In this document: one piece after another, positions 1-11,134 of the stretch
Layout: every line of letters starts with the position of its first letter
How positions within the stretch are numbered: the stretch's first letter is position 1
DNA from: Schistosoma mansoni
Lineage: Eukaryota > Platyhelminthes > Trematoda > Strigeidida > Schistosomatidae
Length of the DNA: 64,000 nucleotides
Assembly: GCF_000237925.1 (NCBI RefSeq)
Contig: NC_031498.1
Coordinates: forward strand, 6,492,152-6,556,151
Direction of reading: 5' to 3'
Position numbers and translations under genes: made by a program
The notes under the pieces: generated by a model
What the model saw: only the letters and a program-made list of their open reading frames with translations
Told to the model about the DNA's origin: nothing
The model's database searches: none

Positions 1-1199
1 TATAGTTATCTAGTACAATGTAGAATATCATTCTTGACCCCATACAATATACAAAGCCTAGAGCGAAAAATTATTAATTAGCCATTTCAATTCTATCAAT
101 AACCAATGTTAGAGTTTAAAATGGCGTATTTTCTGACTAGTAGATCTGTATTAAATTTTGTTGAGTGTTTTTGCTTTCTGGTCATGAACCAAAGTTGAAA
201 CAATATCCTAAAATGTTCTCTATGGGAAGAATGATAAGATACAAAGTATTTCCGGCAAATAATTGTATTTCAATAGATTGAAGCTTCTGTAAAAAAATAA
301 AAGGTATAAAAATAATAGTTAGGATAACAGACTTGATGAAGGTGGTCTAAGTGTTTCTCGGACATAAAAGGAGTTTTCACACTGCTAGTGAAAGCACTCT
401 GACTATATATTCAGATAGCCACACATTGGCTACATTCATAAATATTGACTAATGAATTACTACTCACTAGTGTCAATCCTATCTGCTGCCATGAATGTAA
501 ATTATTGAGCAGTTTCGAAAGAAGGACGAAAGTGCTACCTAGCGCGTTCTGATTTTCAATGATCTTTCAGTTGATATTATTCTATGATGAAAGCATAGAG
601 ATGTGTTGAACTGAGATCAAAATTTACTTAGACTAAAAGTTCATATATATATTCAATACAATAAATAACAATTGTAACTTATCGAAAAAAAATAAATTTC
701 TTTATTGATATTTTCATATTTGATTTCGTGGACATTCAGTTTATAATCAGAAGCTTTTTCCACACAACATCTTTCTACAACATTCACCTTAACACAAATT
801 TATTTAAACGTAGTTTCATCCAGATACTTACCGCAGAAAATTGACTGGAGTGTCATTTTGAGGTCAATAGCTACAAACATTTGCAACCTTACTCTCCAAT
901 TAACATTTTAATTTATACTCTATTCATCCTTACTATATCCTGATTAATAACCAAATTTGTATTTTGAGAAATACGTTTTTTGTAGAAAGTTAAGAGAATA
1001 ATTCTGTGCCATCAGTTCTTTCCAAGGAAATGGCTTTACATTTGATAATTATTAACAACAGAGAAAAAAAGTGATCTGGTAATTATGTGGTGAGAACTTT
1101 TTGACCTTAATCAAGCCTGTCACTCTGTTTTTTTAAATTTAAGTTTAATTTGCACCAAAAACAGTATAAAATGTGATCGTTTGAATAAATAATTCAAAT
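1..1199. other. A+T-rich non-coding stretch
   Basis: No exon-like or recognised repeat sequence was seen on either strand. The stretch is A+T-rich with frequent stops in all frames. Confidence 0.5.
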
Positions 1200-1640
1200 T
1201 CGATGAATAGTTTGGCCTTCCTTTCTATTGAACACAATATGGTTTAGCAATATATAAAAGTCTACAGCTACCCGGCCTCTTTTAATGTTGCAAGAACGTT
1301 TATGAGTTATACTGATATTTTTTAATATCGATTTGATGGTTATTACAAACGGCATATAATCCTATTACTGGCTTAATTTGGAGGTTCTTGAGTTCTACAG
1401 GATAATTATGAAGTTTTAGTTTAGCTTAAATATTACTTGGTAAGAGTTAAGATTTCATTAGACGACTTTATAATATCATTTATATCACGATGAATACATC
1501 CTAATCTATTGATACATTTATGTGTTGAAGGGAAAGGAATTTTCAAATTAGGTCGACAATAGCAGTACAAACCATTTTCAAAAACCATCAAATCTATATT
1601 AAAAATATCAAAATAATGATTAAAAAAGGTCAAATAGCTG
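1200..1640 (-). mobile_element. Old Penelope-like element fragment
   Basis: The DNA near 1215-1290 resembles that near 37675-37740, inside the clearer Penelope-like copy (both contain 'ggccttcctttctattga'). A minus-strand segment around 1480-1560 encodes 'KIPFPSTHKCINRLGC', which parallels the start of the GIY-YIG endonuclease region of that copy ('KIPFMSTQNCVYKLGC'). The fragment is heavily diverged with no long frame. It is a dead, older relative of the 37.3-38.6 kb element. Confidence 0.6.
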
Positions 1641-1954
1641 GAGTCTCATATATTGCTAAACTATACTGTGTCCAACATAAAGAAAGACCTTATTCCTATG
1701 TACTGTCTAAACTTGAGTTAGCTTAATTTTGTTATTTTCTCATTCTCTAAAGAATTTTATACTCTGTGGTATATTACATATATGCGTTTATTACTATGAG
1801 GCATATTAATTATTATGAACTAACTGATTCATAACATTATCAATAAAGTAACTCTTTGAGCAACTTTATATTTGCTGGCAATTTCGTTTAGCTCTCTTAC
1901 TTACTTTCTCTAAAATAACTTGTGCTCTTATCATTTATATTTGTCTCCAATTAC

Positions 1955-2262
1955 TACTGTAGTGTGGTCTACTTATATCCATATAAGTAGTATATGGTGA
2001 TGGTCAGACATAGAATGTATTTTGGCAGAAGATCGATAAGGAAAGCACTGAAATGAATTCGCAATTGGTAGGAAAATGCATGAACAATGAAATTAGAGAA
2101 GATGAACTGATATTTACAGTAGGAACAGTGAAGATTGAGACAATTGGTTGTTATTTTGCAAATTAACTGTTCATTGTATGATTATCAGAATTTAGCGAGA
2201 TAGTCTGTAATTTGTGCCTAAATACATTCGATTGTTCCCAACTAGTGTTCTGTTCATTAAAC
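1955..2262 (-). mobile_element. RTE-clade LINE, 5' region fragment
   Basis: Read on the minus strand this matches 48690-48985, the untranslated 5' part of the RTE element at 48.5-50.9 kb. Shared blocks include the text around 'agacatagaatgtattttgg' and 'gtaatttgtgcctaaataca', in the same order over about 300 nt, with a short insertion in this copy near 2105-2125. It carries no coding sequence. Identity looks fairly high, so it is a moderately young fragment. Confidence 0.65.
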
Positions 2263-2727
2263 TACTAACATGAGTATTCTAATTATTATATCATTCATAT
2301 TTACAGTTTCATACAAACTATTATTATTCCGTTCAAAATAATTTATAAAGAGAAAGAAAAATCGAAAAGCATTTGTTTAAATTAATTTGAATAAAATTAA
2401 CCTTTTCTTTTACTTATTTTAATAAAATTCATACATTAGTTGATCCATGAAAAAGTTTTTACTGATGGATATATTGAACTAATAATAATTGTTATCATGG
2501 TAATAGAATAGACACAAAAGAGAATATTTCTGAATGTAAACTATAATGTGTAAGAATATAAGATAATTTATTTAACCTTATTTTAAAAATTATCCCCTGA
2601 AGGGATGCTAACAATAATAGTTCATTTTGGGTGTATACTTAATAAACCGTATTGTGATATAAAGTGTCATCTCGAATGGTACTGATTTAAGGTGTGGTTT
2701 TTAGTTTTATTTCCATAATAGAAATCC

Positions 2728-3385
2728 AGTAATTTATTGAGTATTATTTTTGGAGGAAAATTAAACTAATTTCGCCTTAAATCATTATATGTGAAAAATT
2801 ATATTGAAAAAAAATACTCTTCAGCCTTTGAAAATTTAAATAATTTCCAACGTTTTCGTCCCATCTAAACTTGTTTTGGACTTCTTTCAGGGAAATAATC
2901 AAAATCAACAAAGAAATATATATTATTTTTTTTAACAATCATATCAAATTTTTCAACCTTTAATTTGCACTTTTATTCTTTTTTTTACTTCACATACAAT
3001 CATTTCAACACCGATTATTATTCCCCTCTCTCTCATCTTACACATTCATACACACACAATTCATCTAGTCACCTTCTGTTTCACATCGTTCAACTTTTCA
3101 CTTGATTCTCATTCAACTGACTCATATTATCCTGTTTGCATAAATTCAACATCCAAATATGATTGGTCTAACGCAGTGTAGATTTTGATATGATTGTTAA
3201 AAAACACTATATATTTCTTTGATGATTTTGATTATTTCCCTGAAGAGGTCCAAACAAGTTAGATAGACGAAACGTTGGAATTATTTAAATTTCAATCGCT
3301 GAGACTATTTCAAACAAAATTTTTCACATATAATGACTTCTTTATACTCGGCACCCAATTTTTGTCAAGCTATTAGTTCTAACCT
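2728..3385. mobile_element. Inverted-repeat element, hammerhead motif in each arm
   Basis: The outer arms are reverse complements of each other. The left arm (about 2780-2955) ends in sequence around 'taacaatcatatcaaa', which returns inverted at about 3185-3200. Both arms then carry the same motif: a hammerhead-like core, then 'cgttgg', then 'attatttaaa'. The middle (about 2960-3180) is unique and non-coding. The same arm sequence recurs at 36275-36505. Terminal repeats with hammerheads, in direct or inverted orientation, are known from Penelope-like elements, so this may be a deleted derivative of one. A non-autonomous fold-back element is the alternative. Confidence 0.6.
3231..3284 (+). ncRNA. 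Hammerhead ribozyme-like motif in right arm of inverted-repeat element
   Basis: CTGAAGA lies at 3240-3246 and GAAA at 3269-3272, followed by the cleavage triplet GTT. Stem I pairs TTCC before the core with GGAA after the triplet. Stem II is weak (GTC with GAC). The left-arm counterpart (minus strand, 2845-2899) has extra A residues in both conserved boxes and is probably inactive. Confidence 0.5.
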
Positions 3386-6300
3386 TGACGAATATTCGAA
3401 TAATTTCTCCTTAAACTTGTTGTTTTTAGGTTTATATTTTGTTTCGTTATGATAAAAATGCTTGATACACTTTGGTACGGAAAATCTAACTGTATGAACA
3501 ACGGAATATTATTGCGGAATAATTAAATAGAAAAGATTAAATAGAAAATCACGCCTAAAGAAGAACAAAAATCAGATGTAATTCCAGAGTGAATATAATC
3601 AAGATGAAATTTCATCTTGTAAAGAGGTGTTTTATACTACTTATGCGAGGTATAATACATAAATGCAGTAACCTTGATCACTTGTTTCTATCATGAATCA
3701 TAACTAATTATATCTCAAGCTAGTGAGTTGTAATATCTATTAGATCCACTTACAGAGCCGTGGTAACCAGCGGAAGTTACTCTCTAGGCAATAACTGCCC
3801 GTCACACCACCTCTTTTCTATCTTCAGCAGTAACCACTATTGAAAAAAATAATGCTACTTGCAAAAATTTGGTTATTTTTTGTGTTCATGGTTGGTTGTT
3901 TCGAGACTTAATCTATTTAGAATTTTACACAATATGTTTATTACAAGACATAATTACTCTCTTTGACAGTATTATGTTTGCTTGAGTAGTGTAGTTTATT
4001 TTTTATATAGTTTATTGAAAAGTCTTTGAATGATTATTACCATTATTATTATTTACAGCCGAATTATATTGATATTGATATCTTCAAATAAATGTGTCAG
4101 AATTCGATAATCTAAATAACGTCCATCTTATATTACTTAACTTTTGATAAAAAATAATCAAGAGGAACAGATTTATTTAAATTCCATGTTGTTTAAACAA
4201 ACGAACGGAACGGAAGATACATTGTACTTTGATTTAGAACTCCCTCAAAACTACCCTTCAATGATATTTTGGTGAATATTCAGAAAACTATGCTTAAAAC
4301 TATTAAAATATTAAGTGAATACTTTTCTTACAGCTCAACTCATAATAAGACATAAAGCATAAATTAAGAATCACATTTCAACATTATTATTTAGCATAAT
4401 GCTAACAGACATTTTAGCTTGCTACATTTAGAATGTTTAGTCACTGCTGTTCTATCAACCATTTGGCACATCAATTATTTTGAACTTCATAAACTATTCC
4501 ATTTTGGAAAAAACAGTTTGTTCTATTCACGAAAATTGTCAGTGCTCGTTTTCATTTTACTTATTTCAATCATACCATCGATCACATATATAAATCCAAT
4601 TTCAAATTTTCACAAACAAATATTTAGATGCTTTACAAAATTATTATAATAAAACTTACTAGTATTTGAAACAAGGAAATATTGTGATTTTCACGAGACA
4701 AGCAAAGAGACAAAACCGATTGCAGATGAAGATTTTATTCACCCTCCACAAAAATAATATCTGTCAACAAACATAAACACTTTTATTTCTATTTTACGAA
4801 TCTTTCTCACTAAAACAATGGCAATTGAAAAAAACCCAAACTGGACTTATGTGTTCTGAAAAAGACAGTTATCAATCCATGATTGTCCTGGTATATTCAC
4901 ATTTTTCAGTAGAATCTGTTATTTATATTCTTATTGTGAATATTAGTTTGTTTTGCAATCTTTGCTAAGCTAATTGTTGTTTTATCTACACTAAAATTAC
5001 CTTACCATACATTTGTCTTTTGAATTTGCTCGGATTCTCAAAGCTTATGTATGCTCCTAAAATATTCCATAAATATTACGTAAACTATCTAACCAATTTC
5101 GGATATATACAGTTATTACTAATGACGGTCTGTAACTTTATACTATGTTATACCTCAATGCCACATTTTAATAAAAATACAGTTGTAAGTATCTGGAGAG
5201 AAATTGCAAAATAAAATGAATTCGTGTTAATCCTCTTCAATTGTTATTTCGGCTTTATTCAAACACAAAATCATTCAGCTCATCTAAGTATAATATCCCT
5301 TCAGAGTTAGTTGGTTGCATAAAATTTTTGTTATTTTACTGAAGATTGATTCGTATGATGAGCACTAATTGTCTTAAAATATGCATCATTTGCATCGAAA
5401 CTTAAAATACACAATTTCATTTTAACGAACAATTTGTTCAGACAGTTCGTTCCTCTATTCTATATATTGTGAGCGAATAGTACACATATAATTCTCTATT
5501 ACATCTAATATCTTTATACAATTCCATGTTTCCCTTTATATTTCTAGGTATAAATGAACAGAAAGCATAAAGCAGCCTCAAAAAACATTCAATAGTTATC
5601 AACAGTGAGAACGTGCTTAAAACAAACTTGTAAAATGAAGAGCAATAGCAGTAGAATTAATAATTGCATAGCATTTACAGTTCAAATGACAGGGCTAATA
5701 TGAATGGTGTTCATTTTAAAAAAGTGATATTTCCAGGATTTATATGTGAATAAAGCCAATATGAGTGGTATTATCGATTATACGTTTTCTATTTAGTAAA
5801 TCAATATTACACATTTAAATTTAGGTTAGAAGGTTCAATTAGCTGAGACGCTTATTAGAGAAGCAATTTTTTCAACGATTTAACATAAACCGTAACAGTA
5901 TTAGAAATCATGAAACATTGTATAGCTGTTGAGCTCTAATTTGAAAATACTTTGTAATATACATCAGAAACTCCATATACAAAATAATTTTGATTTTTAC
6001 AACTTTTAAATAGACAAATCAGGGTCCAGTTACAAATTCAATATCCAAACCATAACATTTTCAAATTCAATCCGCTTACAGAATCTTTTTACAAGTTTTC
6101 CATGTAACGTTTTTTGGTTTAAACTTCCAGTGATTAAACGCCAGTGGAAACTTACTTAAAATTGAAAATTTCTGGTGTTTTATTTTCTATTATAAATGCT
6201 TACATATTTACATGAACCATTTATCTGAATTATTTTAACTCAAAGTGACTATTTGTTTTCATACAGTAATGAAGTTAGACATTCTCTTCAACGCTTATGA

Positions 6301-6944
6301 AGGCAATCAATAGGACAATGTTCTTTAACAAAACCATAAATCGACAGCAAACTTAAAATTTTCCTGAGTGTTATTAAAAGTAACATGGGTAGGATAAACT
6401 TTTCTCAGGAATTCTCGTAATATAATTGATATTTTGACAATGTATTTGCTAGGATAATTGTCTAAAATTAGTTAGTCATGATACCAAGTACAATCCGTAA
6501 CAATGGACGCTAAAGGTGAACTTGGCACTTGCTCAAAGCCATTGCCACCCACTCTGAGAAAACCTTTATTTATTATAACAGATGAAAGATTTCACTATTA
6601 TTTGGCTCACTAAAGTGGTTATTGGGTAACAAAATTCAGGTGATAAAAAATAAGTATCTACATTGAAAAGACACTAAATATTTAATTGTTTCTTGTAAAC
6701 AAATGAGAATTTTGGTGTTCAGAGCGAATTCTAGTAATAACACAATTCAAAATGTTGTAGCGATAAAGGAAACCCACTTTAATGAGACAAGATCGTTTAA
6801 GATCAGTCATTAGATGAAATACAAACTTACAAAGACAGCAATCATGAAAGCAAGCGGAATATTTCAGTTAAGGAACATAGGTGTAAATTGCCGAAGTTTG
6901 TAGTTCTGTACCACGGGCCGATCTTAGATGACCTTTGAAAACCA
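3386..6944. other. Gene-free A+T-rich stretch
   Basis: Nothing recognisable as an exon or RNA gene. The open frames at 4419-4649 and 5020-5214 are A/T-driven, have no domain, and were set aside. Confidence 0.45.
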
Positions 6945-7100
6945 TAAAGCGCTGGACAGCTTTCTTATAGAACTACTGAGCATTGCACATTCACAACCCT
7001 CCCGAGGATCATATTCAGAACATTCGGTCACCCACAGAACGCTCAACGTTTAGACCACAGAGCTCACATCGCGCCTAACCTTAGTCGCCAGCTGATTGAA
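6945..7100 (-). repeat. Very degenerate family B element
   Basis: The order of blocks matches family B on the minus strand: a copy of the 'gaaaacc..aagcgctgga' region, then 'actgagcattgcacattcac', then a relic of the tRNA-like segment with 'gaccacagagct'. Many substitutions put it among the oldest copies here. The hammerhead core is not recoverable. Confidence 0.45.
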
Positions 7101-9015
7101 ATTATTTATAAATACAGATAACTATGAAGTATATTAGTAGGTTTTATGTATTACTCACGTTTGCTCCTTTTAAGACCTCGTAATTTAAAACACTTGATTT
7201 CATATGAATTAGTGTTGTTACTGGGATTCGAACTTATATCCTATTACTCTACACTTATCTAAGAAGCTATGGTATTCATCTGTTGTTTAAGTAGCACGTT
7301 TACCCAAAGAATCTTCTGATTACTTGTTATCAACTTTTCCGAATTGAGCGAATCGATTTCTCCCATAATCTAGTTAATTTTTAAAATTGTGATTTACATT
7401 AAATTCCATTATAATGAAGCAAAATACATTACTCAATAATTTATTTACACTTTTTCAGTCAAATCAATAAATTTATCAATTCCGTTATTTATATACACAT
7501 CAAATTATTGATTATTCATCTTCGACTACCGCCTAGTTCAGTATTTTCAAATTTGACTACTACCCAATCAATTAAACGATATATATATATATATACCGTT
7601 TTAATCAGTCCTGAACCAAGAGTTGGTGCATGAATAAATCTTCTTCTACTGTCCTACGTTCTCATTTGCATTGAACTAATCCATTCTCTCTCCATTGAAC
7701 AAGTAGTGAATAAGAGTTCGATTTCACGGTCATAATAAAAAACCATACCAGTTGTTAGTTTTTTTTAGCAAGGTTATGTTGTACAGGATGGGGTTGCTAA
7801 CCTCAAGCCCAACGATACCCACTTTATCTGAGCTTTGTAGCTTGAATAACACTAGAAGGTCTACTGTCGTATAGTCCAGGACAGAGTCGGTTGAGGAATC
7901 CTGGTCCACGCCCTGTGTATCACTAGGGATAACAGACGTAAACAAGTATACAAGTAGTAGTATCACTTTTTTTTCAAGTTCTTGTAAATTCCTATGTTAA
8001 GTTTTACATTATTCAATGTTATCTGTGACTGATATTAAAGTAATCAACAGTGAATTGCAATATTTCATTTCTTGATAAGCATGGATTACAGTTAGCTTAT
8101 CTAAATGAACTTTAAGGGAAATAACTCAGTCAACTATAAATAACAATAAATCTTGCTTCGAATTATATGATCAATTAGGGTGGAGTTTCGTTTTCTGTGT
8201 TGGATAGCTTGATCATGATGCTTTCATTGTTCCTCTAACAGTTTAATCCAACTTCAGACATTGTTTTGTAATAATTCTAATTGCATAAATGGTTGTTATA
8301 ATATTTGAAAATGGAAGTTAACAAAAGAATACTAAGAATGAAAAAAATATTATTTTGATTAGATTGGCTTAATAAATTGTCACTTAAATAAAATACAGTC
8401 AGATTAATGATAATCAATTTTCAACTAGAATCTTTTCTTTAAAATGAATAATCTTCATTATGATTAAAAGAAATTTATACGATGATCTTAATTTATAAGA
8501 TATCATCGCTTGTAAACAGAATTTTATCAAAATATAGATAAAATCTATACACCATTCAGACTGTAAGGATGGCTCGTTGGCAAACTCAAGGAAGCCTCAA
8601 GAAACCCGGAAAAGAGCCGAAGACATTCCATCCAATTACCGCTAGAGGAACATTCTAAAATGTCGACATGTAGCTCCCCTATCGGATGAATAACAAGGCT
8701 CCCCTATGTGCCTACTGGCTGTCCGAAATGATGACTTACCTTCAGTCAAAAACTATAAATACATGAGATTTTTGTACTATATTTGACACTGTTTGGAATA
8801 ACATTCCTGCTTACTAGTCTTCTGATTTTGAGACTTGGGAGGGTTCTAGCGTTCGAGTGTTCACGTATCACGCGACATACTAAGAATCTAAGTTCGAGAT
8901 ATAACACAGACATATACACTATTTATAAAAACTAGTAAAGTGTAAACCAATTTGTCAAAATTACATTTTCGATGTATTTGATTTCCTTTAAAACATATAA
9001 ATAACTTTAATTAAT
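7101..9015. other. Non-coding, with two unclassified less A+T-rich segments
   Basis: About 7735-7960 and 8570-8900 are less A+T-rich than their surroundings and look like old repeats, but I could not tie either to a family. The minus-strand open frame at 7730-7966 starts with a hydrophobic stretch but matches nothing known to me. A short (AT)n run sits at about 7581-7597. Confidence 0.4.
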
Positions 9016-9184
9016 TAGAAGGGGTTTTGTGAAGATTTCAGTATTTTCATAGTTGAAATCATGAGTCATTTGAAGCTATATCACCATGGAAAACTTGGAA
9101 GCACTGAACGGCCGTTTCGTCCTATTGTGGGACTCCTCAGCAGTGCGCATTCACGACCCCGCCTCGCGAGATTCGAATACAGGA
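9016..9184 (-). repeat. Family B hammerhead element, partial
   Basis: The copy begins with the family's terminal block (plus-strand text 'agaaggggttttgtg'), runs through the hammerhead, and stops inside the tRNA-like part after 'gattcgaatacaggacc'. It is a partial copy and carries the best-preserved family B ribozyme in the window. Confidence 0.75.
9097..9150 (-). ncRNA. Hammerhead ribozyme, family B, core intact
   Basis: On the minus strand the order is GCACTG, CTGAGGA, stem II GTCC/GGAC with loop CACAATA, GAAA, a two-pair stem III (A-U, C-G, loop GGCC), triplet GTT, then CAGTGC. Stem I (GCACTG with CAGTGC) is a perfect 6-bp match. Every conserved core position is present, so self-cleavage of the transcript is plausible. 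Activity is inferred. Confidence 0.75.
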
Positions 9185-11134
9185 CCTACTTTAATTGAAC
9201 TTATTCTTAACTTGATAACTACAAAACTATTTTAGAAATCTCTTAACGATGCAAATTTAAATTTTAAGAAAAAGACTTTATCCATATTTTCTTTTATTGT
9301 TAACTGATAAAATTATTAGTTGGATAGATAAAAAAGTTTTCTATAATCTTTCGGTTCTATAAGTAATATATGTAACAATAAAAAATAATAAGAAAACTTG
9401 TCAGTATTTCTTTTAGAAAAACACTTCTATCATTATATTTAATGCTGATAATTTTACATCTAGTAAATATAATGACAGCGATAAGAAGTAATCAAGAATG
9501 AGATTATGAATTAATTCATTAAAATAATTATTAAAATAAGCATTTGATTGTATTCTGACCATTTTTGTTATCTATTCATTCAGTATAAAGTCTGTACAAG
9601 TTATATTGATTCAGTTTTAAATAATGATGATTGCAAAGGAAATGTCAACATAAAAAAACCCAGTAAATGACATTCCTTCCTGCAATTATAATCCAGTCTT
9701 TGTCTTTTGATGTTCCGTAAGTCAATTAGATATAAAGTTACAAAGGATGAGATGGAAGGTTGTAGTCATATATCGATTGGCGAATTGTGAATTATCAATT
9801 TGAATTTGTTTGATAATCTTAAGATTTTTACTCGGTCATATCTAATATATTAACGTTATTTTAAGTGTTATGTTAAAATAATTGAATATTTTGTTTTTTC
9901 TATTTTCTAAGAAATATGGTACCATATTTTACCATCATTTTTTTAATTGAAAAGCATTTACCATTTCAATAGATCATATATTAGAATTACCAACTGATTA
10001 ATCGATTTTATAAAAGACTAGGGCTATCCTTTCAATGTATGAAAAAAATGTTGGGAAGAATAGCATATCTATCTAAGGTACAAGCATTCATTAATTTGTC
10101 TTTTTTTTTCCAACAGTTCCTATGTTAAACTCTATTAATGACAAAGTTTACCACAAATGAATAGTATTAACTATATGAAGACATTCCTACATGTATATAC
10201 ACATAAGGACGAAATAAACTATATTAAATCACTAAATGTTCAGTTTATATTTCAATACCAAATCTGTTTTTTACCACTAGAGAATACTATATATTTGAAC
10301 AGTAATGTACAAGTCAATGTAAAAACTAAATTTTAAACAAGTCAATCATTTCATTTCATAACAGTACCATCATAATCATAAAGGACAAGGCTTAAATAAA
10401 TGAAATCATAGAATTTATGATGATACACAAAATAACCATTATCGTTACTTATGTCAAATAACATTTTCATAGAAAAATACATTTCAAATAGACATAATAT
10501 GTTTTTTTATCCCATAAATTTTACTCAGTGAACAGTTGCTATATTGATATCATGCATAGAAACTATACTGGTATGAGGATATTTTTATATAATGCACTTT
10601 GAATGAAGAAAAGTCAATAACGATATACATTTATCTATTTATTGATTTGTCTTTTCAAAAATATCAAATAATCAGTAGGTTAAATAATTTAAATCAATAC
10701 GTAAGAGACAACTAATACAATAATGTTACCTTAATTGTTTTCTTTTAATTGACTATTAAAGTTTTATTCACATTACACGTAGTTGTAATATTTACCAACA
10801 ATGAATGTGTCAGCTAGTATTATGGTGTATGCTACTTATATCTTTCTACTAAAGTAGTATGTAACACTAATCAGTAGTAAAATGCTTGTCAACAGAAGAC
10901 TAAAAAGATTGAATTCAAGGAAACAGAAGTGAAAGTGAAAAACAATTGTGAATTGAAAAAAAATTATACAGAATGTCATGGACAATTGAAAAAAGATTTA
11001 CAAATGAAATTATTTAATGTATGGTTCTTATATTTTACGAGAGATATTTTGTAACTATGGAAATAAACAATACATTGTTTCCCTCCTCCATATTCTTGTC
11101 CATTACAATATGAATCATAGAGAACAAATTTAAA
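9185..11134. other. Non-coding A+T-rich DNA downstream of the GPCR
   Basis: No exon or repeat was recognised. Its proximal part, next to 11134, presumably holds the 3' UTR of the minus-strand GPCR gene; I did not identify a definite poly(A) site. Confidence 0.4.

Noticed and set aside
4419-5214. Two short hydrophobic open frames (4419-4649, 5020-5214)
   Set aside because: Composition is that of random A+T-rich DNA, with no splice context and no recognisable domain.
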